Source of the DNA: FEN-1219 sp963817615 | GTDB taxonomy: Bacteria; Pseudomonadota; Gammaproteobacteria; Steroidobacterales; Rariloculaceae | NCBI GenBank assembly: GCA_963817615.1 | Contig: CAWFPH010000001.1 | Location: 310,001-374,000, forward strand | Length of the DNA stretch: 64,000 nucleotides | Direction: 5' to 3' | In this document: piece after piece, positions 43,500-52,343 of the stretch | How positions within the stretch are numbered: the stretch's first letter is position 1 | Layout: each line of letters opens with the position of its first letter | Program-made: the position numbers and the translations under genes | Notes under the pieces: generated by a model | The model's database searches: none | What the model saw: the letters and a program-made list of their open reading frames with translations, nothing else | Told to the model about the DNA's origin: nothing

Positions 43500-45178
43500 T
43501 GCGTGCGGTTCGATGGGGAGCCTGGGCGGTGCTGGCCGTGGCGGCCATCGGTGCGCACGCGGCGGGCAGCGGAGACGCGGGGGGCTTGTCCACGGCGCGG
43601 GTGCTCGTGCGGGCGCGTCCCGGGACGCAGGCGGCCGAGCTGGTCGCCTCGCTGGCCGCGTTCGACGCCGTGCTCGAGCGGATCGTTACCCCCGAGCCGC
43701 TGCGCGTGGTGCTGCGCGCCGGCAGCGGCGAGCCGCGCGACGCGCGCCGCCTGGCGCTCGCGCTCGTGGACTCGGGGCTCGCCGCTTACGCAGTCCGGGA
43801 GACGTTTCGGCCCATGGAGCTGCGCAGCGGCCACGTACCGAGCGATCCGCTGTTCCCTACCCAGTGGCCGCTCGAGAACACCGGGCAGGGGGGCAGGGTG
43901 CACGGCGCGGACGTCGGCGCGCCGGAGGCGTGGCGCTACACGCTGGGCTCCCCGAGTGTCACGATCGCGGTGCTCGACGACGGCGTGCAGCTCGATCATC
44001 CCGATCTCGCCCCTAATATCGCGAGCCCGGGCCGCGACTTCACCGTGGACCCCTCCGCCGACGGGGGCTATCCCCGCGCTACGGCCGACCGGCACGGCAC
44101 GGCCGTCGCCGGTGTCGCGGCTGCGCGCGGCGACAACGCGCTCGGCGTCACCGGAGTCTGTCCGCGCTGCACGATCCTGCCGGTCCGCGTCTACGGCTCG
44201 TCGAACATCGGCACGGCCGACGCTTTTCGCTATGCGGTCGAGCAGGGTGCCTCGATCATCACGAACAGCTGGGGATATCGACGGCCGGCCTCGGCGGGCG
44301 CGGACGACGCGGTTCGCGACGCAATCGAATCGGCTGCACGCGACGGCCGCGGCGGTCGCGGCACCTTCATCGTGTTCGGCATGACGAACCGCGTGGTCGA
44401 TAACTGCGCGGCGGGGCACGCCGACATTTCCTCGCTCGACTCCGTCGTTGCGGTCGGCGTCTCGGATCACAACGACCTGATCGGCGGCTCCGGCTTCGGT
44501 CCGTGCATGGACCTCGTTGCGCCCGCGAGGCCGCAGGACTCGAGCACGATCGGCGTCACGACCACCGATCGCACCGGCATCGACGGCTACTCGGTGGACG
44601 ACTATTACTCATCGTTCGGCGGAACTTCCGCGGCCGCGCCGCTCGTGGCCGGCATCGCCGGCCTGTTGTTGTCGCTGAACCCCGATCTCACGCGCTCCGA
44701 GCTCACGCAGATTCTCGAGGAAACGGCCGACAAGATCGACCCGGCGGACGCTGCGTACGATGCCTCTGGGTTCAGCGACCGGGCGGGGTTCGGCCGCGTG
44801 AACGCGGGCCGTGCGGTGGTGCCGAGCGTGCGGATCCGTGTGCTCCCGTCGCAAGTGAGCCCCGGCGAGCCGTTCCAAGTGATCGTATCCGCGAGCGCGC
44901 CGTTCGGCCTCGAGGCCATCTCGTGGCGCGCGCGCGGCAGCGGCCTGCCGGCTTTCGATGCGCCGCATGAGCGCGCCGTCCACGGCACCGTCGTGGCGTC
45001 CGCGACGTGGTGGAGCGTTGCGCCCCATCGGCCCGGTGCCTATACGCTCGAGGCCGATGCCGACGACCAGCGGGCTCCACTTGCGGACGACGGCTACCCG
45101 CATCGGGCGAGCGGCGCCGCACCCGCACCGCATGCGCAACTCACCGTCGTGCAGCGCACCGACGGCGTATCGCGGTAG
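43499..45178 (+). CDS. S8 family (subtilisin-like) serine protease
   Basis: 559 aa. Signal peptide MRAVRWGAWAVLAVAAIGAHA; a propeptide-like stretch to about residue 115; then the catalytic domain with D160 (VLDDGVQLDHPD), H199 (DRHGTAVAGVAA) and S377 (GGTSAAAPLVAG). SWGYRRPASA region follows the oxyanion side; paired cysteines (GVCPRCT) may form a disulfide. The C-terminal about 100 residues form a beta domain of unknown role. Secreted or periplasmic. Coupled to the lipoprotein gene by a TGATG overlap. It may process the CHAT protease or be processed by it (speculative). Confidence 0.93.
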   Translation: MRAVRWGAWAVLAVAAIGAHAAGSGDAGGLSTARVLVRARPGTQAAELVASLAAFDAVLERIVTPEPLRVVLRAGSGEPRDARRLALALVDSGLAAYAVRETFRPMELRSGHVPSDPLFPTQWPLENTGQGGRVHGADVGAPEAWRYTLGSPSVTIAVLDDGVQLDHPDLAPNIASPGRDFTVDPSADGGYPRATADRHGTAVAGVAAARGDNALGVTGVCPRCTILPVRVYGSSNIGTADAFRYAVEQGASIITNSWGYRRPASAGADDAVRDAIESAARDGRGGRGTFIVFGMTNRVVDNCAAGHADISSLDSVVAVGVSDHNDLIGGSGFGPCMDLVAPARPQDSSTIGVTTTDRTGIDGYSVDDYYSSFGGTSAAAPLVAGIAGLLLSLNPDLTRSELTQILEETADKIDPADAAYDASGFSDRAGFGRVNAGRAVVPSVRIRVLPSQVSPGEPFQVIVSASAPFGLEAISWRARGSGLPAFDAPHERAVHGTVVASATWWSVAPHRPGAYTLEADADDQRAPLADDGYPHRASGAAPAPHAQLTVVQRTDGVSR

Positions 45179-45218
45179 CATTCGGCACTGCGCGTTAGCC
45201 GAAGAGGGCTTCGAAGTC

Positions 45219-45827
45219 GTGGCCGAGCAGTCGCAACCGGAGGCGGAGCCGCAGGTCGCGGCCGATCTAGTCGCGCGCATTCGCGGCGGTTCGCGGGAGG
45301 CCGAGGAGGCGTTGGTGCGGCGCTATGGCAACGGTTTGCTGTTCATGCTTCAGCGCCGCACGCGCGATCCCGAGCTCGCTCGGGACTTGAGGCAGGACAC
45401 CTTGCGGGTCGCATTGGAGAAGCTCAGGCGCTCGTCTCTCGAGGAGCCCGAGCGGTTGGCCGCATACTTGCGGGCCGTGGCACTGAACCTCTGGATTGCG
45501 CACCGGCGCAAGGACACGCGGCGCGCGACGACCGCCGACTCCGAGGCCATCGAAACGGTTGCCGACGATTGCGCGGGCCCCTTCGACACCGTCTCGCGCG
45601 AGCAGGTTCGCGGGGTCGTGACGAGCCTGCTGGCGGAGCTGGCAACGGCGCGCGACCGCGAGATCCTCACTCGCTTGTATCTGAAGGATCAGGATAAGGA
45701 CGCGATCTGCGCGGCGCTCGGCGTCGATTCGATCCACTTCAACCGGGTGCTGTTCAGGGCGAAGCAGCGGTTCCGGGAGCTGCTCGAGAGGGCGGAGCGC
45801 CGCCGCAAGCTGCGTCTGGTCGGCTGA
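45219..45827 (+). CDS. Sigma-70 family RNA polymerase sigma factor, ECF-like
   Basis: 202 aa from GTG 45219. Region 2: ALVRRYGNGLLFMLQRRTRD, ELARDLRQDTLRVALEKL, then YLRAVALNLWIAHRRKDTRR. Region 4: REILTRLYLKDQDKDAICAALGVDSIHFNRVLFRAKQRF. Regions 1 and 3 are absent, as in the ECF group. The start is uncertain because the frame is open into the subtilase gene; AAGAGGG lies about 11 bases upstream. It is followed 49 bp later by a membrane protein gene resembling an anti-sigma factor, the classic ECF arrangement. It probably controls the CHAT-subtilase genes (inference). Confidence 0.85.
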   Translation: MAEQSQPEAEPQVAADLVARIRGGSREAEEALVRRYGNGLLFMLQRRTRDPELARDLRQDTLRVALEKLRRSSLEEPERLAAYLRAVALNLWIAHRRKDTRRATTADSEAIETVADDCAGPFDTVSREQVRGVVTSLLAELATARDREILTRLYLKDQDKDAICAALGVDSIHFNRVLFRAKQRFRELLERAERRRKLRLVG

Positions 45828-45876
45828 GCGGCTGCCACGCTGAGACAAATGCCCCTGACGAGACAGCATTAGAAAC

Positions 45877-46568
45877 ATGGATCGCCAGCACATCCGCGAC
45901 AACGCCATCGTCGAGCGCTACCTGCAAGGCACGCTGACCGCGGCCGAAGAGGAGGCGTTCGAGGAAGCCTATCTGGGCGATCCGGAGTTGCTCGATGAGC
46001 TCCAGCTCGCGCAGCGCCTCCGGGAAGGGTTGCAAGACCTAAACCCGGTCGGGCGGTGCGGTGCACGGTCGTTCGCGCTGGGCGGGCGTGGTAGCGACGC
46101 CCCGATTCGGCCTTGCGGCGTCGATCGTCGCGGCCGCGGCGCTCGTCTCGACGAGCGTGCTGTACGTGCAAAATCGCGATCTGCGGGGCGGGGCGGCGAG
46201 ATCGGCGGCAATCGCGAGCACGCGCTTGGTGCCGGTCATGGCCGTTCGGGGCGCCGACAACCCGAACGCGATCGCGCGTGCCCGCGGCGGACGATTGGAC
46301 CGTCCTCTTGCTCGATGCGGGCTTCACGGACTACGACCGTTACTCCGCCGAGCTGCTGCGCGAGGATGGTGGCGTCGAACGCGAAGTCGCGAGCGAGGCG
46401 GGGATGACGCCGACCTACGAGGGCTTGCTCGCGTTCGGCGTCTCGGGACGTGAGTTGACGCCGGGCGACTACGAGATCCGCCTCTCGGGCGGCCGCAAGG
46501 GTTGGGATGCAACCCACCCCCTCGACGAGCTCACGCGAATCCCGCTGACCGTGCGCGCCCGGCCGTAG
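45877..46568 (+). pseudogene. Anti-sigma-like membrane protein with two apparent frameshifts
   Basis: Three consecutive pieces in three frames make one sensible protein. Piece 1 (from ATG 45877): MDRQHIRDNAIVERYLQGTL and ELLDELQLAQRLREGLQDLN, like the cytoplasmic part of an anti-sigma factor but without zinc Cys. Piece 2 (about 46050-46275): a membrane helix FGLAASIVAAAALVSTSVLY. Piece 3 (about 46275-46568): LLLDAGFTDYDRYSAELLRE, SGRELTPGDYEIRLSGG, an extracytoplasmic beta domain. Each junction needs a +1 shift (one extra base or two missing). Either the gene is dead, or the assembly has two errors in GC-rich runs. A sigma factor without its restraint would be always active. Confidence 0.65.
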
Positions 46569-46833
46569 GCCGAGACGTCGCTCATCCGATTCCGATCGCT
46601 TTGCCCCTCTCCACGGCGTGCACTGCGCCGTGCGTACGGCCGCGCGCGCGCTCGCGCGATGACGGCACGTCGGCCGCGCGCGAATGAGCGTTGCCCAACC
46701 GCTTCCAAGATCGACGTCCAATGCTCGCGCACGGCCGAGGGTCGCGGTTTGGCGAAGACGAGTGAGACATTGCAGCGGCTCGCGACAGTAACGAAAGGCA
46801 CGCTGCAGCGCGTGCGATCACGCGGGGACAACA

Positions 46834-48003
46834 ATGAACGACGACTCGCAGGGGCTCTTGGATTTCGACGGGTGGCGTAGTGTGCATCGCGCGCGCGATC
46901 TGCTGCACTTGGCTCTGCTTGCGCCGATCAGTACGACCGCCGGATCTCTCGCGGTGACGCTGTCGTTGTGGACCGTCGTGCCGCACGAGCGCTTGGCGCC
47001 GTGGCTTGCAGCGGCCCTGCTGCTCGCAGTCGCCGAGTGGCACATCGCTCGCCGGATCGGCACGCCTCGCGGCGATGGCCGCGGCGCCGAGCGGAACTGG
47101 GTCGTTGCGAGCGCGCTTGCGGCCGGGCTGTTCTGGGGCTCCACGAACGCCGTGCTGTTCCCGCACGAATCCGCGGAGAATCAGCTGCTGCTCGCGTTCA
47201 TTCTCATTGCGGCGATGGCGCTATGGCTGCCGTTGTTCGCGGTGGTCAGGCATTCCTTTGCAGCGTTTGCGGTTCCTGCGGCGCTGCCCATGGCGTTCGA
47301 GCTGCTCACCTCCCCCCGAACCCCTCAAACGTCCATGGGCAGCCTCTTTTTGCTGTCGGTCGCCGCGCTGGCTGTCGTCGCACAGCTCGCGGGCCGGATG
47401 CTGTTCGCCGAAACGGCCGCTCGCCGCGCGCTCTATCACCAGGCAACGCATGACTCGCTCGTCGGGCTCGCGAACCGCGCCGAGTTCCACCGACGCGTGC
47501 GCACGGTGGAGGTCATGCATGCCAGCTACGCGATCGTGTTCATCGATCTCGATCACTTCAAGACCGTCAACGACACGGCGGGACACGCCGCCGGGGACGA
47601 GCTGCTGCGCAGGATCGGCGAGGTCTTGCGCCTGAGCGCGCGCCACGGCGATACGGCCGCTCGGCTCGGGGGGGACGAGTTCGCGATCTTGATGGAAGGC
47701 TGCGGCGCTGCCGAAGCCGCGCTGGTGGCCGCGACGATCCTGAAGCGCGTCCGCGCCTTCCGTTTCATCGGCGAGCGGCAGTGCCCGCCGGTGACGGCCA
47801 GCATCGGGATCGCATGCAGCGCCGATCTTTGCGCGACTCCGGCCAAGCTGCTCGAGGCCGCGGACCAGGCCTGCTACCGCGCGAAGCGCGCCGGGCGCAA
47901 TCGCGTGGAGGTTGCAACCGTGCTCGCGGCCGCGCCGGTCCGGCTGCGAAGCCAGCCCGACGTCGTGCCGTTCGCGGACATGTCCATCGACCTGCCGGCA
48001 TAG
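46834..48003 (+). CDS. Membrane-bound diguanylate cyclase (GGDEF)
   Basis: 389 aa. Makes cyclic di-GMP from two GTP. The N-terminal half has about six membrane helices (LLHLALLAPISTTAGSLAVT, LAAALLLAVAEWHIA, LLLAFILIAAMALWLPLFAV, SLFLLSVAALAVVAQLAG). The GGDEF domain has the intact active site G279-G-D-E-F283 and an inhibitory I-site R270-x-x-D273 at the standard five-residue distance, so product inhibition is expected. It has no EAL domain. It lies downstream of the broken anti-sigma-like gene with a 265-bp gap in which I see nothing. Confidence 0.93.
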   Translation: MNDDSQGLLDFDGWRSVHRARDLLHLALLAPISTTAGSLAVTLSLWTVVPHERLAPWLAAALLLAVAEWHIARRIGTPRGDGRGAERNWVVASALAAGLFWGSTNAVLFPHESAENQLLLAFILIAAMALWLPLFAVVRHSFAAFAVPAALPMAFELLTSPRTPQTSMGSLFLLSVAALAVVAQLAGRMLFAETAARRALYHQATHDSLVGLANRAEFHRRVRTVEVMHASYAIVFIDLDHFKTVNDTAGHAAGDELLRRIGEVLRLSARHGDTAARLGGDEFAILMEGCGAAEAALVAATILKRVRAFRFIGERQCPPVTASIGIACSADLCATPAKLLEAADQACYRAKRAGRNRVEVATVLAAAPVRLRSQPDVVPFADMSIDLPA

Positions 48004-48010
48004 GTGCGCG

Positions 48011-48322
48011 ATGGAACGCCAAGACATCGTCGCGGAATTGCTCGACAACGGCGGCTGGCTCTGGTCTCGCGTCGAGTGCGACGTGAGCCGTGGCAGAGTG
48101 GTGGTCTACGCCCGCTTGCGCGCCGAGCCGCCGCTCGGCGTCCGCCGTGCGCTCGCCGAGTCGGAGCGGGTGTTCAAGGCGGTTCTCGAGCCGCACCTGC
48201 AGGGGCAGAAATGGCTCGCCGCCGTCCAATGGAGCGAGCGCCTCTGTCGGACGTTCGCGCGCGAGCCCGCTGTCGCCGCCTCCGCGGCCGAGCTCGCTAC
48301 GAACTGCCGCATCCGCAAATAG
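48011..48322 (+). CDS. Small cytoplasmic protein, unrecognised
   Basis: 103 aa from ATG 48011, seven bases after the diguanylate cyclase stop and so probably co-transcribed. AGGTG precedes the start. No signal peptide, membrane helix or motif I know; the N-terminus MERQDIVAELLDNGGWLWSR and a Trp-containing helix (KWLAAVQWSERLCRTF) stand out. Strong third-position GC bias supports real coding. Role unknown. Confidence 0.7.
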   Translation: MERQDIVAELLDNGGWLWSRVECDVSRGRVVVYARLRAEPPLGVRRALAESERVFKAVLEPHLQGQKWLAAVQWSERLCRTFAREPAVAASAAELATNCRIRK

Positions 48323-48352
48323 GCGGCGACTCCGGTCCCGCCGAGACGGCGC

Positions 48353-48922
48353 CTACTCGTCCGAGAGCTTGCGCGGCGGCATGTCCTCGGGACGATCGGT
48401 CCACTTGATGTCCGGCCACACGTGCACGCGCGATTTGAAGCGCCAACCGGCCGCAGTCTTCTCGAACGTGTCCTCGTAGCCGCCTTCCCAGTGGATGGGA
48501 TCGCCTTGCTCCGTCGTCTTGTTCGTGATCGTGAGCAGCGTCGAGGTCGCGCTGGCGCCGTCTTTCGTCGGCTTGATGACGGGGCTGATGACGAGGTGAT
48601 GCTCGGGATCGCGTTGCGGCCTGCAACCGTTCTTGCCGCCACCGCCCGCAACGGCGAGCTCCTCACGCCCGCGGAACCAGATTTTGGCGCCGTGGCCCCA
48701 CTCGGACGATACGCCGAACGTGGCGTCCTTCGTATACAGATCCGCATAGTCGTAGCCGCTGTTCGTGCAGTTTTCGAGGATGCGCGAATAGGCGTCGATC
48801 AGCTGGCGAATGTCGATGTAGTCCTGCGGCGTGAGCTTCATCAGGTCGTCGGCCCGTGCGGAGCCCGCGAGCGAAGACACGCCGATCGCGAGCAGCGCGG
48901 CGCAGGGTGCGAGTCGATTCAT
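48353..48922 (-). CDS. Exported SnoaL/NTF2-like protein
   Basis: 189 aa. Signal peptide MNRLAPCAALLAIGVSSLAGSARA. The mature part has the cone-shaped SnoaL_4 fold signs: QDYIDIRQLIDAYSRILENC, YADLYTKDATFG, REELAVAGG and HWEGGYEDTFEKTAAGWRFK. Family members are binding proteins or isomerases/dehydratases; the function here is open. GGGGGA before ATG 48922 sets the start within a frame that is open further upstream. Confidence 0.8.
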   Translation of the reverse strand: MNRLAPCAALLAIGVSSLAGSARADDLMKLTPQDYIDIRQLIDAYSRILENCTNSGYDYADLYTKDATFGVSSEWGHGAKIWFRGREELAVAGGGGKNGCRPQRDPEHHLVISPVIKPTKDGASATSTLLTITNKTTEQGDPIHWEGGYEDTFEKTAAGWRFKSRVHVWPDIKWTDRPEDMPPRKLSDE

Positions 48923-49025
48923 GAGTTCCCCCTTTCTCGGTGAATATCGGCGGCGCTCGTCCGTGCCGCTCGGCTCGCAATATACCGTGCCTCGCGCCGT
49001 TGCGCGGCGGCGCCGAGTGCCGCCG

Positions 49026-50501
49026 TCAACCCGCCGCGTGAGGCGCCGGCCGCGATGCGTCCCGCAGGCGACTGTGCCGATAGCCGTAGAACGCATAGAG
49101 CGCGAATCCCGCCGCGGTCCAAATCAGCAATCGCCACCACGTGTCCCGCGGCAAGGCCAGCGTCATGGCGAGGCACACGATGGCGCCGAGCGTGCAGGTG
49201 ACCGGCGCCCACGGCACTCGGAATGGGCGGTGGACATCGGGCCGCGTCTTGCGCAGCACGAGCACGCCGATGCAGACGACCGCGAACGCGAGCAGAATTC
49301 CGATCGAAATCAGCTCGCCGAGCACGTCGAGGGGAAACAAGCCCGCAAAGGCCGCGGCGAACGCGCCGGTCACGACCGTCGCGACGTGCGGCGTGCGATA
49401 GCGCGCATGACAGCGTCCCATCGCGGGCGGCAGCAGACCATCGTCGGCCATCGCGAGCAGAATGCGCGGCTGCCCCAGCAGCGACATCAGGATCACCGAC
49501 GTCATGCCTGCGATCACACCGACCTTCACGAGGGCGCCGAGGAAGCGCAGCTCCGGGTGAACGTCGAGCGCGACGGCCACCGGCTGCTCCACGTCGAGAC
49601 GCGTGTACGACACCATGCCGGTCATCACGGACGCCATTGCGAGATAGAGCAGGCTCGACAGGACCAGCGCGCCTAGGATTCCGATGGGAATATCGCGCTG
49701 CGGGTTGCGCGCCTCGAGCGCAGTCGTCGACGCCGTATCGAAACCGACGTAAGAAAAGAAGATGATTGCGGCGCCGCGGAAGACGCCGCTCCAGCCGAAG
49801 TGGCCGAACTCGCCGGCGTTCGGCGGCACGTACGGGTGCCACAGCGCCGTGTCGACGAAGCGCAGCCCGGCCGCGATGAACACGATGATGATCGCGACTT
49901 TCAGGTACACCATCAGGCTGTTGGCGTGAGCCGACCAGCGAACGCCGTAGTAGCAGAGCGCGCTCAACGCGGCGATCGCGAGCACGGCCGGCAGGTTCAC
50001 GATCGCGCCGGTCGTAACCAGGCCACCGCCCGCCGCTTTGGCGAACGGCGCGCCGGCCACGGCCGCAGGCAGCCGCATGCCGATGCTGCCGAGCAGGTTC
50101 GTCACGTAGCCCGACCAGCTGACCGCAACCGCGGACGCGGACAACCCGTACTCGAGGATCAAGTTCCAGCCGATGAACCATGCGATGCCTTCGCCGAGCG
50201 TCGCGTAGGCATAGCTGTAAGCGCTGCCCGACACCGGCAAGAACGAGGCGAATTCGCAATAGCTGAGCGCCGCAAGGCTGCAGCCGAAGCCCGCGATCAG
50301 CAGCGACAGCGTGAGCGCCGGACCGGTGTTGGTCGCTGCGACCGTGCCCGTCAGCGCGAAGATGCCGCTACCGATCGTCGCGCCGATGCCGATCGCGATG
50401 AGCGCGGGCGCGCCGAGCACGCGGTGCAGACGGCCGGAGTCGGCGGCCGCGGCGTCGTGATGCGCGCGCACGGCGAGCAGGCGACGCGCGACTCCGAGCA
50501 T
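49026..50501 (-). CDS. APC-family amino acid permease
   Basis: 491 aa, about 12 membrane helices. N-terminal signature ALIAIGIGATIGSGIFALTG, then YCEFASFLPVSGSAYSYAY and FFSYVGFDTASTTALEARNP, typical of the cationic-amino-acid-transporter branch. Helix count and length are normal. Substrate not readable; basic or branched amino acids are common in this branch. ATG 50501 follows GGGAAG. Divergent from the exported methyltransferase gene. Confidence 0.9.
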   Translation of the reverse strand: MLGVARRLLAVRAHHDAAAADSGRLHRVLGAPALIAIGIGATIGSGIFALTGTVAATNTGPALTLSLLIAGFGCSLAALSYCEFASFLPVSGSAYSYAYATLGEGIAWFIGWNLILEYGLSASAVAVSWSGYVTNLLGSIGMRLPAAVAGAPFAKAAGGGLVTTGAIVNLPAVLAIAALSALCYYGVRWSAHANSLMVYLKVAIIIVFIAAGLRFVDTALWHPYVPPNAGEFGHFGWSGVFRGAAIIFFSYVGFDTASTTALEARNPQRDIPIGILGALVLSSLLYLAMASVMTGMVSYTRLDVEQPVAVALDVHPELRFLGALVKVGVIAGMTSVILMSLLGQPRILLAMADDGLLPPAMGRCHARYRTPHVATVVTGAFAAAFAGLFPLDVLGELISIGILLAFAVVCIGVLVLRKTRPDVHRPFRVPWAPVTCTLGAIVCLAMTLALPRDTWWRLLIWTAAGFALYAFYGYRHSRLRDASRPAPHAAG

Positions 50502-50658
50502 GGCTTCCCGACCCCGATCGTTGAACCGGGTGCAGCATAGCAAGCGGCCGGCCGCGAAGGGTTTCGTTCCGCCGGCGGAGCGGGCGCTCGGCGCGATACC
50601 GGTATCGAGCGTAATGGGAGTAGAGTTGCTCGGGAGTGACGATCCATAGGGGTGTGCT

Positions 50659-51504
50659 ATGCGATCACGGCTCGGTCTCCTGCTCATGGCCATCGTCGCG
50701 GGCCTGGCGATCGCCGGTCATGTCGGCGCCCAACCGTCGACCAACGCGCAGACCGTCTACGAAAAGTTTCGCGCGTGGATCACCCGGCTACCGCCCGACG
50801 CGGCACAAGGCGACATCGAGGAGCGTTACCGCCGGGAGCTTGCGGCGCAGGGCGAGAGCGGTGCCGACATCGAACGCGAGCTGCGACTCGTCGAGGAGGA
50901 AGGCCAACGGCTCGAGGTGGAGCGTTGGAACCGGATCCTCACGGCCGCGTCACCGACCTTCAATACGAAGGCGAACGGCTTCCTCGTCGAGATGACGCAG
51001 GCGCTTTCGCCGGGCGAGGCTTTGGACGTCGGAATGGGGCAAGGGCGCAATGCGATTTATCTTGCCCAGCGCGGCTGGGATGTGACGGGGTTCGATCCCG
51101 CCGAACGCGCCGTTGCCGCCGCGGAGGCGGAAGCGAAACGCCTCGGCCTGAAGCTGACGACGCGCGTGCAGCGCGATGACCAGTTCGACTTCGGCAAGGC
51201 GCGCTGGGACCTCGTAGTGCTGACCTACGTAGGCTTCAGAGAACTCGTGCCGACGATCTACGACGCGCTGAAGCCCGGCGGCCTCGTCGTGGTCGAAGCG
51301 TTTCACCGCGACGCGACGAAGACCGCGCCGATCGGTCAGGGCGTGGTGTTCGACACGAACGAGCTGTTGCAAACGTTCAATGGCTTTCGGATCTTGCGGT
51401 ACGAGGACACCGAGGACCTCGCCGATTTCCCGGTGCGCAAGACACGCGTCGTACGACTGCTCGCGCAGAAGCCGGAGGGCGGCGCTGCGCCGAGACCGGA
51501 CTAA
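50659..51504 (+). CDS. Class I SAM-dependent methyltransferase with N-terminal signal peptide
   Basis: 281 aa. MRSRLGLLLMAIVAGLAIAGHVGAQ reads as a cleavable Sec signal, with AGGGG seven bases upstream of the ATG. A helical segment rich in Glu/Arg (IERELRLVEEEGQRLEVERW) follows. Then the SAM fold: ALDVGMGQGRNAIYLAQRGW, DVTGFDPAERAV, WDLVVLTYVGF and LKPGGLVVVEAF. SAM is not thought to be available in the periplasm, so export would be odd; the N-terminus could instead be a membrane anchor. It ends four bases inside the convergent ligB-like gene. Confidence 0.8.
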   Translation: MRSRLGLLLMAIVAGLAIAGHVGAQPSTNAQTVYEKFRAWITRLPPDAAQGDIEERYRRELAAQGESGADIERELRLVEEEGQRLEVERWNRILTAASPTFNTKANGFLVEMTQALSPGEALDVGMGQGRNAIYLAQRGWDVTGFDPAERAVAAAEAEAKRLGLKLTTRVQRDDQFDFGKARWDLVVLTYVGFRELVPTIYDALKPGGLVVVEAFHRDATKTAPIGQGVVFDTNELLQTFNGFRILRYEDTEDLADFPVRKTRVVRLLAQKPEGGAAPRPD

Positions 51505-52343
51505 GCGGCCGATTCGAGCGCGACGAGCCCCGCGGCGGTGTTCGACACCGGGATATGATAGTGGCTGTGGATACGCGTGACCGGCTCCGCGAGCGCGCCG
51601 CGCGCAACGAGCCAGTTGATGAGCTCGACGCCTTGCGTTCCGGCGAGCCGAACGAGATCGTGAATCGAGAAGCGCGTGAGCGCCTCGGGGTCGGCAACGA
51701 GCTTCTCGAGGCAGAGCAGATCGAATTCCTTGTTGATGAAGCCCGCGCGCTGGCCGTCGAGCTGGTGCGACAGTCCGCCCGTGCCGATCACGACGACGCC
51801 GATGTTTTCGGGGTACGAGGCGATCGCGCGGCCGAGCGCACGGCCGAGCTTGAAGCAGCGAGCCGGCGACGGCAGCGGATGTTGGACGGTGTTGACCGCG
51901 ATCGGCACGGTCTTGATCCGCATCCGGCCGCGGCTGGGCCACAGCAGCGACAGCGGCACCGTGAACGCATGGTCCACCTTCATCTCTTGGCATGTGGCCA
52001 CGTCGAATTCTTCCGCAACCACGGACTCGATGATGTGCCACGAGAGCTTCGGGTCGCCGGCATAGGGGGCGAGCGTCGGCAAGCCCCAGCCCTCGTCCGC
52101 GTTGCGATATTCCGGCGCGGCGCCGATCGCAAACGTCGGCAAGTTGTCGAGGAAGAAATTCAACCCGTGGTCGTTGTAGACCATGATCGCGGCGTCCGGC
52201 TGGACGCGCTCGAGCCAGTCGCGCACCGGCGGGTAGCCCGCGAAGAACGGCTGCCAATACGGCTCATGCTGCGCGCCGCGCGCAATCGCAGCGCCGATGG
52301 CCGGGACGTGCGAAGTGCAGATGCCGCCGAGAAGCCTAGCCAT
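51501..52343 (-). CDS. ligB: Class III extradiol ring-cleavage dioxygenase, catalytic (LigB-type) subunit
   Basis: 280 aa. Fe(II) enzyme cleaving protocatechuate or a related catechol/gallate. Iron-ligand His in GGICTSHVPAIG near the N-terminus and in IMVYNDHGLNFF; further PLSLLWPS, VVVIGTGGLSHQLDGQRAGF and FDLLCLEKLVADPEALTRFS as in LigB. The small LigA-type subunit gene is directly upstream, overlapping by eight bases. No other ring-cleavage pathway genes are nearby, so protocatechuate is a default guess. Confidence 0.87.
   Translation of the reverse strand: MARLLGGICTSHVPAIGAAIARGAQHEPYWQPFFAGYPPVRDWLERVQPDAAIMVYNDHGLNFFLDNLPTFAIGAAPEYRNADEGWGLPTLAPYAGDPKLSWHIIESVVAEEFDVATCQEMKVDHAFTVPLSLLWPSRGRMRIKTVPIAVNTVQHPLPSPARCFKLGRALGRAIASYPENIGVVVIGTGGLSHQLDGQRAGFINKEFDLLCLEKLVADPEALTRFSIHDLVRLAGTQGVELINWLVARGALAEPVTRIHSHYHIPVSNTAAGLVALESAA

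Noticed and set aside
39580..46568. Reading the CHAT locus as an antiphage defence system
   Set aside because: No nuclease, gasdermin, CRISPR or other defence partner is nearby, and the CHAT protein has a signal peptide; an envelope role fits better.
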